Shown piece after piece: positions 16,436 to 25,244 of a stretch of 64,000 nt of DNA. The DNA is from Alteribacillus sp. YIM 98480 (GTDB taxonomy: Bacteria; Bacillota; Bacilli; Bacillales; Marinococcaceae). The notes under the pieces were generated by a model that did no database searches, was not told the DNA's origin, and saw only the letters and a program-made list of their open reading frames with translations. The stretch's first letter is position 1, and every line of letters starts with the position of its first letter. The translations under genes and the position numbers were made by a program. The stretch lies in assembly GCF_009765375.1 (NCBI RefSeq), contig NZ_VTOK01000004.1, positions 114,833 to 178,832 on the forward strand. Reading direction: 5' to 3'.

Positions 16436-17428
16436 ATGATGAAAAAAGTCATTAATCGCCAAGAAGACATCATTGAAGAAATGATAGAAGGTTTTTTATG
16501 TGTCAATGAAGATTTGTATGAAAAGTTGGATAGAGGTGTTGTACTTAAGGAAAAAAAAGATAAAGTCGGCATCTTAACTGGCGGTGGAAGCGGGCACGAA
16601 CCACTGTTTTTAGGTTTTGTTGGTAATGGATTGGCCGATGGGGCAGCACTTGGTAACGTATTCGCAGCGCCAACACCATATAACATTCTTGAAGTAATCG
16701 AGTCCGTTGATTCTGGCAAAGGAGTCATTCAAATATACGGGAATTACGCAGGAGACGTATTAAATTTTGATATGGCAGCTGAGTTAGCGGAAATGGAAGG
16801 AATCGAATGCAAGAGTATTCTGGTTCGTGATGATGTTGCTTCCGCCCCGCTTTCTCGTTACGAAGACCGCCGCGGGATAGCCGGAGATGTTTTTGTTATT
16901 AAACTAGCAGGGGCAGCAGCTGATGAAGGCTTATCAATAGATGAAGTAGCAAGAATTTCACAAAAAGCAGCTGATAACACGCGCTCTATCGGCGTCGCCT
17001 TATCATCAGCGACGATTCCAGGACTTGAAAAACCTACTTTTACATTAGCAGAGGATGAAATTGAATTTGGGATGGGAATTCACGGAGAGCCCGGAATTAA
17101 ACGGACAAAAATGATGAAAGCGGACGATTTAACAACGCAAATGATGGAAACGTTGTTCAATGATTATCCATACAAAAAAGGTGATGAAGTAAGTGTTTTA
17201 GTGAATGGGTTGGGGTCGACAACGCAAATGGAATTATTGATTGTAAATAGAAAAGTGAATCAAATGTTAAAGGAAAAGGGCATCACCATTCACCATAACG
17301 ATGTAAATAATTATTGTACGTCCCAAGAAATGGGAGGACTGTCCATTTCACTTCTGCTATTAGATGATGAATTAAAAGCTCTCTATAATAAGCCAGCTTA
17401 TTCGCCTTACTATGTTAAAAATGCTTAA
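16436..17428 (+). CDS. lerK: DhaK-like subunit of L-erythrulose kinase, module A
   Basis: 330 residues of the dihydroxyacetone-kinase DhaK domain. GGGSGHEPL (about 45-53) holds the catalytic His of the family, and GMGIHGEPG (about 218-226) holds the His that binds the ketose covalently. In tetritol and apionate pathways such kinases (LerK) phosphorylate L-erythrulose at C1. A separate DhaL subunit follows, so this is a two-subunit kinase. No DhaM was seen, so ATP rather than PTS phosphate is the probable donor. Two adjacent ATGs follow GGGGG; the first was taken. Confidence 0.8.
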   Translation: MMKKVINRQEDIIEEMIEGFLCVNEDLYEKLDRGVVLKEKKDKVGILTGGGSGHEPLFLGFVGNGLADGAALGNVFAAPTPYNILEVIESVDSGKGVIQIYGNYAGDVLNFDMAAELAEMEGIECKSILVRDDVASAPLSRYEDRRGIAGDVFVIKLAGAAADEGLSIDEVARISQKAADNTRSIGVALSSATIPGLEKPTFTLAEDEIEFGMGIHGEPGIKRTKMMKADDLTTQMMETLFNDYPYKKGDEVSVLVNGLGSTTQMELLIVNRKVNQMLKEKGITIHHNDVNNYCTSQEMGGLSISLLLLDDELKALYNKPAYSPYYVKNA

Positions 17429-17458
17429 ACATATATGAAATAGAGGAGAGAAAAAGGT

Positions 17459-18106
17459 ATGGAGCATTATTTGAATATTCCACAAACCGTACAAATGATG
17501 AAGTTTGTCTGTCAAGAAGTGATGGACAGTAAACCTCTTTTAACGGAAATTGACAGTGCCATTGGTGATGGCGATCACGGCATCGGCATGGAAGTTGGTT
17601 GTAAAGCAGCACTGCAAGAACTTCAACGTAATGAGTTCTCTACTATAAATGATATTTTTACAACAACAGGTAAATCAATGATTAAAACCATGGGAGGCGC
17701 ATCAGGAGTTATCTTCGGTACCATGTTTTTAAGCGGGTTTCATAAACAGGATGAAGTAACTACATTAAACGTAGAAACATTGGCCAAATCTTTTGACACC
17801 TCTTTACATGCTATAAAAAAACGAGGGAAAGTCCAGCCTGGCGATAAAACAATGGTAGATGCTCTCGTACTAGCAGTGGAAAAACTTCATCAAAGTGCAC
17901 ATCAAGGGGCTGCATTAAAAGAAGGATTGGAAAACGCCGTTGAAGGTGCTCATCAGGGGGTTGAAGAAACAAAACAATTATTAGGAAGAGTAGGCAGAGC
18001 AAAGTCGCTTGGTGAACGTGCTATTGGTCATCAAGATGCTGGCGCGACTTCCGTATGGATCATATTTAAATCCATGCATCAATGGCTTGAGGAGAATGAT
18101 AAATAA
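17459..18106 (+). CDS. DhaL-like nucleotide-binding subunit of L-erythrulose kinase, module A
   Basis: 215 residues of the DhaL fold. DSAIGDGDHGIGM (about 29-41) carries the three aspartates that hold Mg-nucleotide. KTMGGASGVIFGT and KVQPGDKTMVDAL are the other family signatures, and ERAIGHQDAGATS closes the domain. In ATP-dependent kinases this domain exchanges its nucleotide. The stop overlaps the start of the isomerase gene by one base (TAATG). A paralogue lies at 24588. Confidence 0.82.
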   Translation: MEHYLNIPQTVQMMKFVCQEVMDSKPLLTEIDSAIGDGDHGIGMEVGCKAALQELQRNEFSTINDIFTTTGKSMIKTMGGASGVIFGTMFLSGFHKQDEVTTLNVETLAKSFDTSLHAIKKRGKVQPGDKTMVDALVLAVEKLHQSAHQGAALKEGLENAVEGAHQGVEETKQLLGRVGRAKSLGERAIGHQDAGATSVWIIFKSMHQWLEENDK

Positions 18107-18888
18107 TGAACCCATTTTATATAGGTACAAATTGGAAAATGACAAAGACAACAAAAGAGGGAACAGCATACAGTAAAGAATTGGCTGCGTTTAGCGAACA
18201 GCTTGATCCTGCACTTATTGAGTTGTTTATTATCCCTTCCTTTCCATCGTTAGTACCTGTCAAAAATGAAATCAATTCTTCTCAAATCCGTCTTGGAGCG
18301 CAAAACATGCACTGGGCCGAAAGAGGAGCATATACTGGTGAGGTTTCTCCGGTTATGTTAAAAGAAATTGGGATTGACATTGTGGAGCTGGGTCATTCGG
18401 AACGTCGAGAATATTTTAATGAAAACGATCATGATATTAACAAAAAAGTCCATGCCGCTCTTCAATATGGAATGAAACCTCTTGTTTGTATCGGTGAAAC
18501 ACTGGAAGAAAAGGAGAATAATATTTCTGTTGAAATGTTATCCAAACAGTTAAAAGTGTGTCTAAAAGGATTGGAAAAAGATCAATTAGTAAACGTGTTA
18601 ATAGCTTATGAACCTGTTTGGGCTATTGGGGAACGAGGTATCCCGGCAACACCGGATTATGTATCATATATTCATGGAGAAATTCGTGTCGTTCTAACTG
18701 AAATGTACGGCAATGAGGGAGCAGACGTACCGATTTTGTTTGGAGGCAGTGTCAATCACGATAATTATTTGTCGTACTTTGAAGATGATAATGTAAACGG
18801 TTTATTTATTGGAAGAGCAGCATGGGATGTATTGTCATTTAAGGAAATTTTGAAAACATGTCATTCAAAATTAACATCGTTAAAATAA
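18106..18888 (+). CDS. lerI: TIM-like L-erythrulose-1-phosphate isomerase, module A
   Basis: 260 residues with triosephosphate isomerase fold and catalytic set: Lys in TNWKMTK (9-15), His in VELGHSERREY (about 91-101) and Glu in IAYEPVWAIGERG (about 166-178), plus the phosphate loop FGGSVNHDN. Two TIM paralogues next to DhaK/DhaL genes argue against glycolytic TpiA. In Brucella (EryH) and mycobacteria (LerI) this homologue converts L-erythrulose 1-phosphate to D-erythrulose 4-phosphate. Last gene of the module A operon; a hairpin follows. Confidence 0.8.
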   Translation: MNPFYIGTNWKMTKTTKEGTAYSKELAAFSEQLDPALIELFIIPSFPSLVPVKNEINSSQIRLGAQNMHWAERGAYTGEVSPVMLKEIGIDIVELGHSERREYFNENDHDINKKVHAALQYGMKPLVCIGETLEEKENNISVEMLSKQLKVCLKGLEKDQLVNVLIAYEPVWAIGERGIPATPDYVSYIHGEIRVVLTEMYGNEGADVPILFGGSVNHDNYLSYFEDDNVNGLFIGRAAWDVLSFKEILKTCHSKLTSLK

Positions 18889-18903
18889 ACAGAACAGTCA
18901 CAT

Positions 18904-18951
18904 ATTAGGGTTTCCTGACAGTCGGTAAAATGGCTTAAAGGAGACCCTTAT
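18904..18951 (+). terminator. Terminator of the module A operon
   Basis: ATTAGGGTTTCC and GGAGACCCTTAT form a 12-bp stem with two mismatches, followed by TTTATTT, 16 bp after the lerI stop. Confidence 0.6.
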
Positions 18952-19087
18952 TTTATTTAACCAAAAAGGAATGTTAAATAACGTACTTTGGATGAGTATG
19001 CTGTCATTGCCGGATATTTCTTCAGGCGATCTGCACGTGACAAAACAAGTAATCCTTAAAAATTGCTTTAATGAATGAATTTAATAA

Positions 19088-19312
19088 TTCATTTCTATAT
19101 CATTATAAACGAACATTACATAAAATTCCCTCGTTATCGTTCGATTTTCGCTTCAGGCGGACGCTTTCCGCGGGCTTGGCTTCAGCCTCCTCGGCAGCAA
19201 GCTGCCTGCGGGGTCTTCAGCTCAAGCTTATCCCGCTGGAGTCGCCGCCTTCCGCTACAATCGATATAATGTTCGTTTTTGATAATCAAAATAGCACTTA
19301 TGAAATAGATTC
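19088..19312. repeat. MITE-like palindromic repeat, copy 1
   Basis: The ends are inverted (TATAAACGAACATTA and TAATGTTCGTTTTTGATA). The GC-rich interior (CGGACGCTTTCCGCGG, GGGTCTTCAGCTCAAGCTT, GGAGTCGCCGCCTTCCGCT) is the familiar Bacillaceae intergenic repeat. A second, rearranged copy is at 49571. It occupies the gap between lerI and the HPr-like gene, and has no coding capacity of its own. Confidence 0.75.
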
Positions 19313-19406
19313 TAATAGTAATAATATACATCATTTATTATGGCAGCAAAGAAGGGGAGGATAAAGGCGGTCAAAAGCATGACAGCCTAGATAATCCAAA
19401 CTAAAA

Positions 19407-19673
19407 TTATTTATTTGCTTGTAAAAAATTCACTACTTCCTCTACAGCTTCTTCCGCATCGGTTCCTTCGGCTCTCACTGTGACATTCACACCATTTCTA
19501 AGCCTCAAAGTAGCTAATCCGAGCAGGCTTTTAGGGTTAATCTCTTGAACATCCCCCTCTGTTTCGTTAATAATAAAAATTTCCGATTGATATGTTCGAA
19601 GAAGATCGCTTAGTTCAATAATGGTTTGAGATTCCTTAATATTAACCGTTACACTTTTTTTGTATTCTTTCAT
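19407..19673 (-). CDS. HPr-like protein lacking the PTS phospho-histidine
   Basis: 88 residues, the usual HPr length, starting at the ATG at 19673 behind AAGGAG. The second half matches HPr/Crh well: INPKSLLGLATLRLRNGVNVTVRAEGTDAEEAVEEVVNFLQ, with Ser49 in the place of HPr Ser46. The active-site loop is KESQTIIELSDLL instead of the GxHARP loop, and the whole protein contains no histidine, so it cannot carry PTS phosphate. Bacillus Crh likewise lacks His15 and acts with CcpA through Ser46. It follows the deoR gene by about 20 bp. A regulatory role with HPr kinase is inferred. Confidence 0.7.
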   Translation of the reverse strand: MKEYKKSVTVNIKESQTIIELSDLLRTYQSEIFIINETEGDVQEINPKSLLGLATLRLRNGVNVTVRAEGTDAEEAVEEVVNFLQANK

Positions 19674-19692
19674 TCGTATCACTCCTTAGAAA

Positions 19693-20487
19693 TTATGATA
19701 AAGCTGCTTCAGGGACAATGATTTTGATATCCTGTTGTTCGAGTGATTGGTTTAAATCATTATCCAACGGTTTATTGGTGATGAGGGTGGATATATCCTC
19801 TAATGCTGCAAAAGAAGATATAGAACTTTTGCCAATTTTTGTGTGGTCCACGAGTGCAATGACATCCGATGATTTTTTTACCATTTCTACCTTGAGTTCC
19901 ACTTCGTGCATATTAAAATCGGTTAATCCCGTGTTTATAGTAAACCCATTAGCAGAAGTGAACATGGTATCTACATATACTTGATCTAAAACATTTGATC
20001 CTAAAACGCCCTCCAAGGAGCTTGATCCTTGTCTTACTACGCCGCCCAATATTATAACGGTGAAGTTAGAATTCTCTCTTAGTTCTAAGGCCGTATATAT
20101 CCCGCTCGTTACGATCGTTAATCTTAACGTAGTGTCTTTAAGAAGTCTGGCTAATTCAAGAGCCGTTGAACTGGCATCAAGCAAGATACATTGCCCGTCA
20201 TGGATGAAAGGAAGGGCTTCTTGGGCTATTAAACGTTTTTCATTTTTATTTTTCCGTTCTCTTGAGTAAAAAGGGATATTATTATCACTCACAGAATCTT
20301 TTGGCAGCATAGCGCCTCCGTGTGTACGGTGCAGGAGGCCTTCTTTCTCCATTTCTTTTAAATCTGAACGGAGCGTGACTTCAGAGACACCCAGGACTTT
20401 TGCTAATCTTTTAACCGTTAGACGCTGTTCCTGATTTAACATTTCCATAATTTTATGTCGGCGTTCTGTTACAAATAGTTTATTCAT
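19693..20487 (-). CDS. DeoR-family transcription regulator
   Basis: 264 residues. An N-terminal DeoR winged helix (RRHKIMEMLNQEQRLTVKRL, AKVLGVSEVTLRSDLKEMEK, EGLLHRTHGGAML) precedes a DeoRC sugar-phosphate sensor domain with DASSTALELARLL, VTSGIYTALEL and VDHTKIGKSS. DeoR-type sensors respond to phosphorylated sugars, here perhaps erythrulose or erythrose phosphates. ATG at 20487 with AAGGTGACGCT. In operon with the HPr-like gene; a 16-bp LacI-type operator candidate lies upstream at 20614. Confidence 0.88.
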   Translation of the reverse strand: MNKLFVTERRHKIMEMLNQEQRLTVKRLAKVLGVSEVTLRSDLKEMEKEGLLHRTHGGAMLPKDSVSDNNIPFYSRERKNKNEKRLIAQEALPFIHDGQCILLDASSTALELARLLKDTTLRLTIVTSGIYTALELRENSNFTVIILGGVVRQGSSSLEGVLGSNVLDQVYVDTMFTSANGFTINTGLTDFNMHEVELKVEMVKKSSDVIALVDHTKIGKSSISSFAALEDISTLITNKPLDNDLNQSLEQQDIKIIVPEAALS

Positions 20488-20613
20488 AGCGTCACCTTCT
20501 ACTTTATTGTTGATACACCACTATCATATGAAAAATAACGACAATAATCAAAAGTAAATAAAATAAATTTGAAAGAAAATGCTATAATACTTATTTTTCT
20601 CATCTTTGATGAA

Positions 20614-20629
20614 GGTTAAACGTTAAACC
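20614..20629. promoter_or_regulatory. LacI-type operator candidate, copy 1
   Basis: GGTTAAACGTTAAACC, a CG-centred near-palindrome upstream of the minus-strand deoR-HPr operon. It matches copies at 21870 and 38896 in length and core. Confidence 0.6.
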
Positions 20630-20639
20630 TTTCACAAGC

Positions 20640-21653
20640 CTAACATCCGCACGATTTACGGGTGATCAGATATGTAGGGAGGTGAACGCTTTTACTTTTG
20701 TTGTACCCCGGGTTGTTTATTTTATTTAAAAGCAGATCAAAAGCCGTTTGTCCTAAAATGTCTGGTGACAAATTAATGTTCGTAATTGGCGGGTCCATGA
20801 CAGCAGCAGAAGGGAAATCACCAAAACCGATAAGAGCAACGTCATTAGGGACCTTCTTATTCATTTCTTTCAACGCTGAAATAGCACCGATTGTCATAGA
20901 ATCGTTTAACGTAAATATAGCCGTAATTTGTGGCTGATTTTCTAAAAGTTTCCGGACGGCTTTTTTGCCGCCCTCAACCGTGGCATATCCTTGATATATA
21001 TGATTTGAAGGCAGTTTTAAACCATGTTCTTTTAACGCATCTTCAAAGCCTCTTATCCGGTCATTCGTTGGAGAGATATCTTCGACTGCGTAAATAATCC
21101 CCATGTTTTCATGATTGTGGTACAGGAGATGGGTGGCTGCATCGTACCCTGCTTGATAATCATCTTGAATAACAACGGGACAATCATCAAAAGCTTCATG
21201 GCGGCGGCTTATAAGCACAATCGGCATCGAATCTTTTAAGAATGTTACATCATATGGCAATGGTTTAGAAGCTTTAGCGGAAGGAGCCAGAATGATTCCA
21301 TCTACCATTTTGGCGTTAAGCAGCTTTAATGTTTCTTCTTCATAGTCGGTATCCTCATCAGTATTTACAAACAATAAACTGTATCCCATTTCCTTCGCGC
21401 GTTTACTAATGCTGTTAATGTACCTTGTTACATAGGAGTCCGGAAAACTCGGCACTACTAAGCCAGCTGTTTTAGTCGCACTATTACGCAGGTTCTTAGC
21501 TGAATAGTTAGGTACATAATTATGACGTTTCACACATTCCATGATTTTATTGTATGTAGGTTCAGATATTCGTTTGGTTCCGTTTATTACATGAGAGACG
21601 GTAGTTACTGAAACTCCCACCTCTTTTGCAATCTCCTTCATTGTTATTCGCAT
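20640..21653 (-). CDS. LacI-family regulator, paralogue 1
   Basis: 337 residues: LacI helix-turn-helix (MKEIAKEVGVSVTTVSHVIN, then GTKRISEPTYNKI), hinge (NYVPNYSAKNLR), and a periplasmic-binding-protein-like sensor domain ending in a RKSCGC tail. It is divergent from the module B operon, whose promoter carries a CG-centred operator. The paralogue at 39106 shares the same HTH and the unusual C-terminal KSCGC, so both may read the same 16-bp sites. RBS AGGAGGG precedes the ATG at 21653. The effector is unknown. Confidence 0.88.
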   Translation of the reverse strand: MRITMKEIAKEVGVSVTTVSHVINGTKRISEPTYNKIMECVKRHNYVPNYSAKNLRNSATKTAGLVVPSFPDSYVTRYINSISKRAKEMGYSLLFVNTDEDTDYEEETLKLLNAKMVDGIILAPSAKASKPLPYDVTFLKDSMPIVLISRRHEAFDDCPVVIQDDYQAGYDAATHLLYHNHENMGIIYAVEDISPTNDRIRGFEDALKEHGLKLPSNHIYQGYATVEGGKKAVRKLLENQPQITAIFTLNDSMTIGAISALKEMNKKVPNDVALIGFGDFPSAAVMDPPITNINLSPDILGQTAFDLLLNKINNPGYNKSKSVHLPTYLITRKSCGC

Positions 21654-21825
21654 TGTTATACCCTCCTATATGACACCCTGTTATTGTAAACCATTTTTTA
21701 AATTATCCAAAGTTATTACGAAAGGCCAAATAGCGGAAGACGTAGTTTTCCTTATACTTTTACCCTTTAGCAAATTTTAACTCCTAAAAGTCTAAACAGA
21801 GAAACAAAATAATTTAAAAATACAT

Positions 21826-21854
21826 TTGACAAAAGCGCTTTCAGAATTTATGAT
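21826..21854 (+). promoter_or_regulatory. Promoter of module B with cre-like spacer
   Basis: TTGACA (21826-21831), 17 bp, TATGAT (21849-21854): a near-ideal sigma-A promoter. The spacer contains CAAAAGCGCTTTCA (21830-21843), two mismatches from the CcpA cre consensus, so carbon catabolite repression is likely. Confidence 0.7.
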
Positions 21855-21869
21855 TTTATTTAACAGATT

Positions 21870-21885
21870 GGTTAAACGTTTTTCC
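21870..21885. promoter_or_regulatory. LacI-type operator candidate, copy 2
   Basis: GGTTAAACGTTTTTCC lies about 9-24 bp after the predicted transcription start of module B, a classic roadblock position for a LacI repressor. Confidence 0.65.
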
Positions 21886-21982
21886 AAATTTGGTTATAAA
21901 CATTATACGATTTTTACCGGTAAATTTATATAATTAATTTTAACCAATTCATTAATTTAGAAACGATGGGGGTTACGACACG

Positions 21983-22741
21983 ATGAACTTTGAAAATCAA
22001 GTAGCTTTAGTAACGGGAGCAGCTTCAAAAAGAGGGATTGGACGAGAAATTTCAAGACAATTAGTAAAACGCGGAGCAAAGGTGATTATTTCGGACATCG
22101 ACGAGAACATGTTAAACGACGCAGTAGAAGACATTAATCAGGAAAAGGGATCAGCTCATGGTTTACTTTTAGATGTCACCAATCAAGATCAAGTTAATGA
22201 AAAAATGAAAGAAATCGTAAACGATCATGGCAAAATTGATATTTTGATTAACAATGCAGGAATCACACGGCCAACGAGAGTGTTAGATATTTCTAAGGAA
22301 GAATGGGATCTCATTTTTAATGTGAACGTCAACGGCACATTTTATTTAACCCAGGCAGCTTTACCGTACATGAAAGAAAATAAGTATGGAAGAGTTGTTA
22401 ACTTAAGTTCTGTTTCTGGTAAAAGAGGCGGCGGAGTATTTGGCGGGTCCCATTATTCTGCAGCTAAAGCAGCTGTTACTGGCTTTACGAAAGCAGCTGC
22501 AAGAGAAATGGCTGAATATGGCATCACATTGAACACGGTAGCACCTGGATTTATAGCAACGGATATTACAGGAGGACTATTAACACCGGAGAAACGCGCA
22601 GAAATTGAAAACGGCATCCCAGCTAAGCGTGCCGGCACAGCAGAAGATGTAGCCTATACGGTTGCGTTTTTAGCTTCGCCTGGTGCTAGTTATCTAACAG
22701 GAGAAGAAGTCGACATTAATGGAGGATCACATATCGATTAA
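21983..22741 (+). CDS. Short-chain dehydrogenase of module B
   Basis: 252 residues of the classical SDR family: VTGAASKRGIGREI cofactor loop (10-23), NNAGITRP, catalytic Ser in NLSSVSGKRG, and YSAAK (Tyr/Lys) near 158-162. It is the first gene of module B and sits where module A has apnO relative to the OiaC-like gene. It probably oxidises a hydroxyl of a sugar acid to give the beta-keto acid that the following OiaC paralogue would decarboxylate. The substrate (for example isoapionate or another branched acid) is inferred only. The 16-bp gap to oiaC2 indicates co-transcription. Confidence 0.85.
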   Translation: MNFENQVALVTGAASKRGIGREISRQLVKRGAKVIISDIDENMLNDAVEDINQEKGSAHGLLLDVTNQDQVNEKMKEIVNDHGKIDILINNAGITRPTRVLDISKEEWDLIFNVNVNGTFYLTQAALPYMKENKYGRVVNLSSVSGKRGGGVFGGSHYSAAKAAVTGFTKAAAREMAEYGITLNTVAPGFIATDITGGLLTPEKRAEIENGIPAKRAGTAEDVAYTVAFLASPGASYLTGEEVDINGGSHID

Positions 22742-22757
22742 AGAAGGGGGACATACC

Positions 22758-23579
22758 ATGAAAGTTGGTATCAGCACTTACGCTTTCCGGTGGGAAGTAG
22801 AAAAATTGCCGAAAGAGCCTCAAACGTTAAAACACTTAATTAGTAAAACGAAAACTTTAGGCGGAGAAGTTTTTCAAATTTGCGATTATGATGAAATAGT
22901 CGAATTTTCCGAACAAGAAGTGAAAGATATTTCTCTTTATGCTGAGCAGCAAGGTATTGAATTAGAACTAGGCACCCAAGGAATCCATCCGGATCATTTA
23001 AAAACATATGCTGTCGTTGCTTCGTGGTTAAAAGCTGCTACGCTTCGAAGCATGGTGCACAGTAAAAACACTAAACCTTCAAATGAAGAAGCAGTTCATT
23101 GGTTAAAAGAATCATTAGATAGTTTAATCGAAAATAATGTAAAAATTGCTTTAGAAACCTATGAACCTGTGAAAACAAAAGATTTGGTAGAAATCGTTGA
23201 AGAAGTGAATCATCCACACGTTGGGATTTGTTTAGATCCGGCAAACTCCATTTCAGAATTGGAAATGCCAAACGATGTCATTGACAACGTCATTCACCAT
23301 AGTACAAACGTACATCTGAAAGATTTTATCTTTATTCGAAAGGATCGAACGATTGGGTTTGATTTAATCGGGACTCCGGTCGGTGAAGGACAGCTGGACT
23401 TAGAGTATTTATTAAATAGCTTGAATGGTGTTTCACAAACGCCAAATGGAATTATTGAACTTTGGCTTCCTTATCAAGGATCGATGGAAGAAACCATTAA
23501 AGTGGAAGATGAATGGATTCAAAAAAGCATAAAAAATATGAAAAACGCTCTAAGTCAGTATCAAAAAGTAAGCAGGTGA
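22758..23579 (+). CDS. OiaC-like decarboxylase paralogue, module B
   Basis: Start at ATG 22758 behind AAGAAGGGGGACAT, 273 residues. It is clearly paralogous to the gene at 11568 along the whole length: KVGISTYAFRWEV, GGEVFQICDYDE, GICLDPANS, NVHLKDF, GIIELWLPYQ. The same Glu/Asp/His/Glu metal positions are present. Pairing with an SDR instead of ApnO suggests that the same decarboxylation to a tetrulose is fed from another acid. It is 4 bp from the kinase gene. A role as plain isomerase/epimerase cannot be excluded. Confidence 0.68.
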   Translation: MKVGISTYAFRWEVEKLPKEPQTLKHLISKTKTLGGEVFQICDYDEIVEFSEQEVKDISLYAEQQGIELELGTQGIHPDHLKTYAVVASWLKAATLRSMVHSKNTKPSNEEAVHWLKESLDSLIENNVKIALETYEPVKTKDLVEIVEEVNHPHVGICLDPANSISELEMPNDVIDNVIHHSTNVHLKDFIFIRKDRTIGFDLIGTPVGEGQLDLEYLLNSLNGVSQTPNGIIELWLPYQGSMEETIKVEDEWIQKSIKNMKNALSQYQKVSR

Positions 23580-23583
23580 TCCT

Positions 23584-24591
23584 ATGAAGAAAGTTATAAA
23601 TCAAGAAGCGGCCATAGTAGATGAGATGATAGAAGGGTTTATTGCTGCTTATTCAAACGATTACAAAAAAGTTCCTGATGTAAAAGGAATCACTTATAAA
23701 CATTCTTCTCCTGACAAAGTAGGAATTGTTATTGGGGGCGGAACTGGCCATGAGCCGCTGTTTATTGGTGCAGCGGGAGAGGGATTGGCTGATGGTGTGG
23801 CACTTGGAAATGTATTTGCTGCGCCCACACCAGATACCATTTTAGAGGTAACAAAATCCGTAGATCAAGGCAAAGGCGTCCTTTATATTTACGGAAATTA
23901 TGCAGGAGATGTTTTGAATTTCGATGTTGCTTCTGAACTGGCAGAAGTAGAAGACATTGATACAGAAACTGTGCAAGTGACAGATGATGTTGTCTCTGCA
24001 GAAGAAAAAGAAGAACGTCGAGGCATTGCAGGCGACATGTTTGTTTTAAAGATAGCTGGAGGGGCCGCTGCTAGCGGGCTGCCCCTTTCAGAAGTTAAGC
24101 GACTTACAGCAAAGGCCAATGATAATCTTTTTTCCATCGGTGTGGGACTATCACCGGGTACAAGCCCAGGGAAAACAGAGCCGATGTTTGAACTGCCTGA
24201 AGATGAAATTGAATATGGCCTGGGTATTCACGGGGAGAAAGGTATAAGGCGCTCTAAAATGAAGCCGGCTGATGAACTAACAACAGAATTGTTAGAGGAA
24301 TTGCAGAAAGTTGCCGGGCTTCAATCAGATGAGGAAGTAGCAGTACTGATCAATGGATTAGGAAAGACAACCCTCATGGAACTATTTATCGTAAATCGAA
24401 AAGTGCAGCAATGGTGTGAAGAAAGAAATATAAACGTCTACGATACCGATGTTAATAGTTATTGTACGACTCAAGATATGGGAGGCTTTTCGATAACCTT
24501 TATGAAGTTGGATGATGAACTGAAGAAGTATTTTGATGTTCCCGCAGCTTCTCCATATTATACAAGAGCGAATAGGGGTGAAAGCGAATGA
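23584..24591 (+). CDS. DhaK-like subunit of erythrulose kinase, module B
   Basis: 335 residues with the full DhaK set: IGGGTGHEPLFIGAAGEG (about 51-68), NYAGDVLNFD, GIHGEKGIRR with the substrate-binding His, and YCTTQDMGGF near the end. It is a paralogue of the gene at 16436; module B thus has its own kinase. It overlaps the DhaL gene by 4 bp (ATGA). As in module A no DhaM phosphotransfer protein is present, favouring ATP as donor. Confidence 0.8.
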   Translation: MKKVINQEAAIVDEMIEGFIAAYSNDYKKVPDVKGITYKHSSPDKVGIVIGGGTGHEPLFIGAAGEGLADGVALGNVFAAPTPDTILEVTKSVDQGKGVLYIYGNYAGDVLNFDVASELAEVEDIDTETVQVTDDVVSAEEKEERRGIAGDMFVLKIAGGAAASGLPLSEVKRLTAKANDNLFSIGVGLSPGTSPGKTEPMFELPEDEIEYGLGIHGEKGIRRSKMKPADELTTELLEELQKVAGLQSDEEVAVLINGLGKTTLMELFIVNRKVQQWCEERNINVYDTDVNSYCTTQDMGGFSITFMKLDDELKKYFDVPAASPYYTRANRGESE

Positions 24592-25244
24592 GCACGTCGT
24601 CAGTAAAGACATTAAATGCAGCTGAGGTCCAACAGATGTTTCTTCATATCGGAGAAGAAATAATAAACGCCAAAGATATGTTAGGCAAAATTGATAGTGA
24701 AATTGGTGACGGTGACCATGGTGCTGGAATGGCTACAGGAGCGGAGGCTTTTACTGCTAAGCTCCAAGAAGCTTCCTGTCATAACGTTAATGCAGTGTTT
24801 AAGGTAACTGGAATGGAAATGATGAAGTCCATGGGCGGCGCCTCAGGAGTTATTTTTGGGACCATGTTTAGCGGCGGGGTGAAAAATCTTCCTGCAAAGG
24901 AAACGCTGGACACAAATACTCTGGCTGCGATCTTCGGAGAATCAACAGAAGCGGTGAAAAAACGAGGTAAAGCTAGTGTAGGAGACAAAACGATGATTGA
25001 CGCATTGGAACCAGCCTCTGAAGCACTAAAGAAAGCTGCAGGAGAAGGAAAAGGTCTTTACGACAGTGTCGCAGATGCCGAAGAAGCTGCTAACCAAGGC
25101 GTAGAATATACGAAAAATCTTGAAGCGAAATTTGGCCGCGCTAAAACATTAGGAGAGAGAGCCTTAGGTTTTCAAGACGCAGGGGCTACCTCCGTCTGGC
25201 TCATTTTTAAAAGTATGAGAGTGTGGATGGAAAAAAATGAATGA
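24588..25244 (+). CDS. DhaL-like nucleotide-binding subunit, module B
   Basis: 218 residues: DSEIGDGDHGAGM with the Mg-binding aspartates, SMGGASGVIFGTMF, KASVGDKTMIDAL, and the C-terminal RALGFQDAGATSVWLIFKSM. It overlaps both neighbours (4 bp upstream, 8 bp downstream), a tightly coupled kinase-isomerase unit. Paralogue of the gene at 17459. Confidence 0.82.
   Translation: MSTSSVKTLNAAEVQQMFLHIGEEIINAKDMLGKIDSEIGDGDHGAGMATGAEAFTAKLQEASCHNVNAVFKVTGMEMMKSMGGASGVIFGTMFSGGVKNLPAKETLDTNTLAAIFGESTEAVKKRGKASVGDKTMIDALEPASEALKKAAGEGKGLYDSVADAEEAANQGVEYTKNLEAKFGRAKTLGERALGFQDAGATSVWLIFKSMRVWMEKNE

Noticed and set aside
19071-19364. Open frame across the palindromic repeat
   Set aside because: It is translated repeat DNA; the second copy of the repeat destroys the frame.
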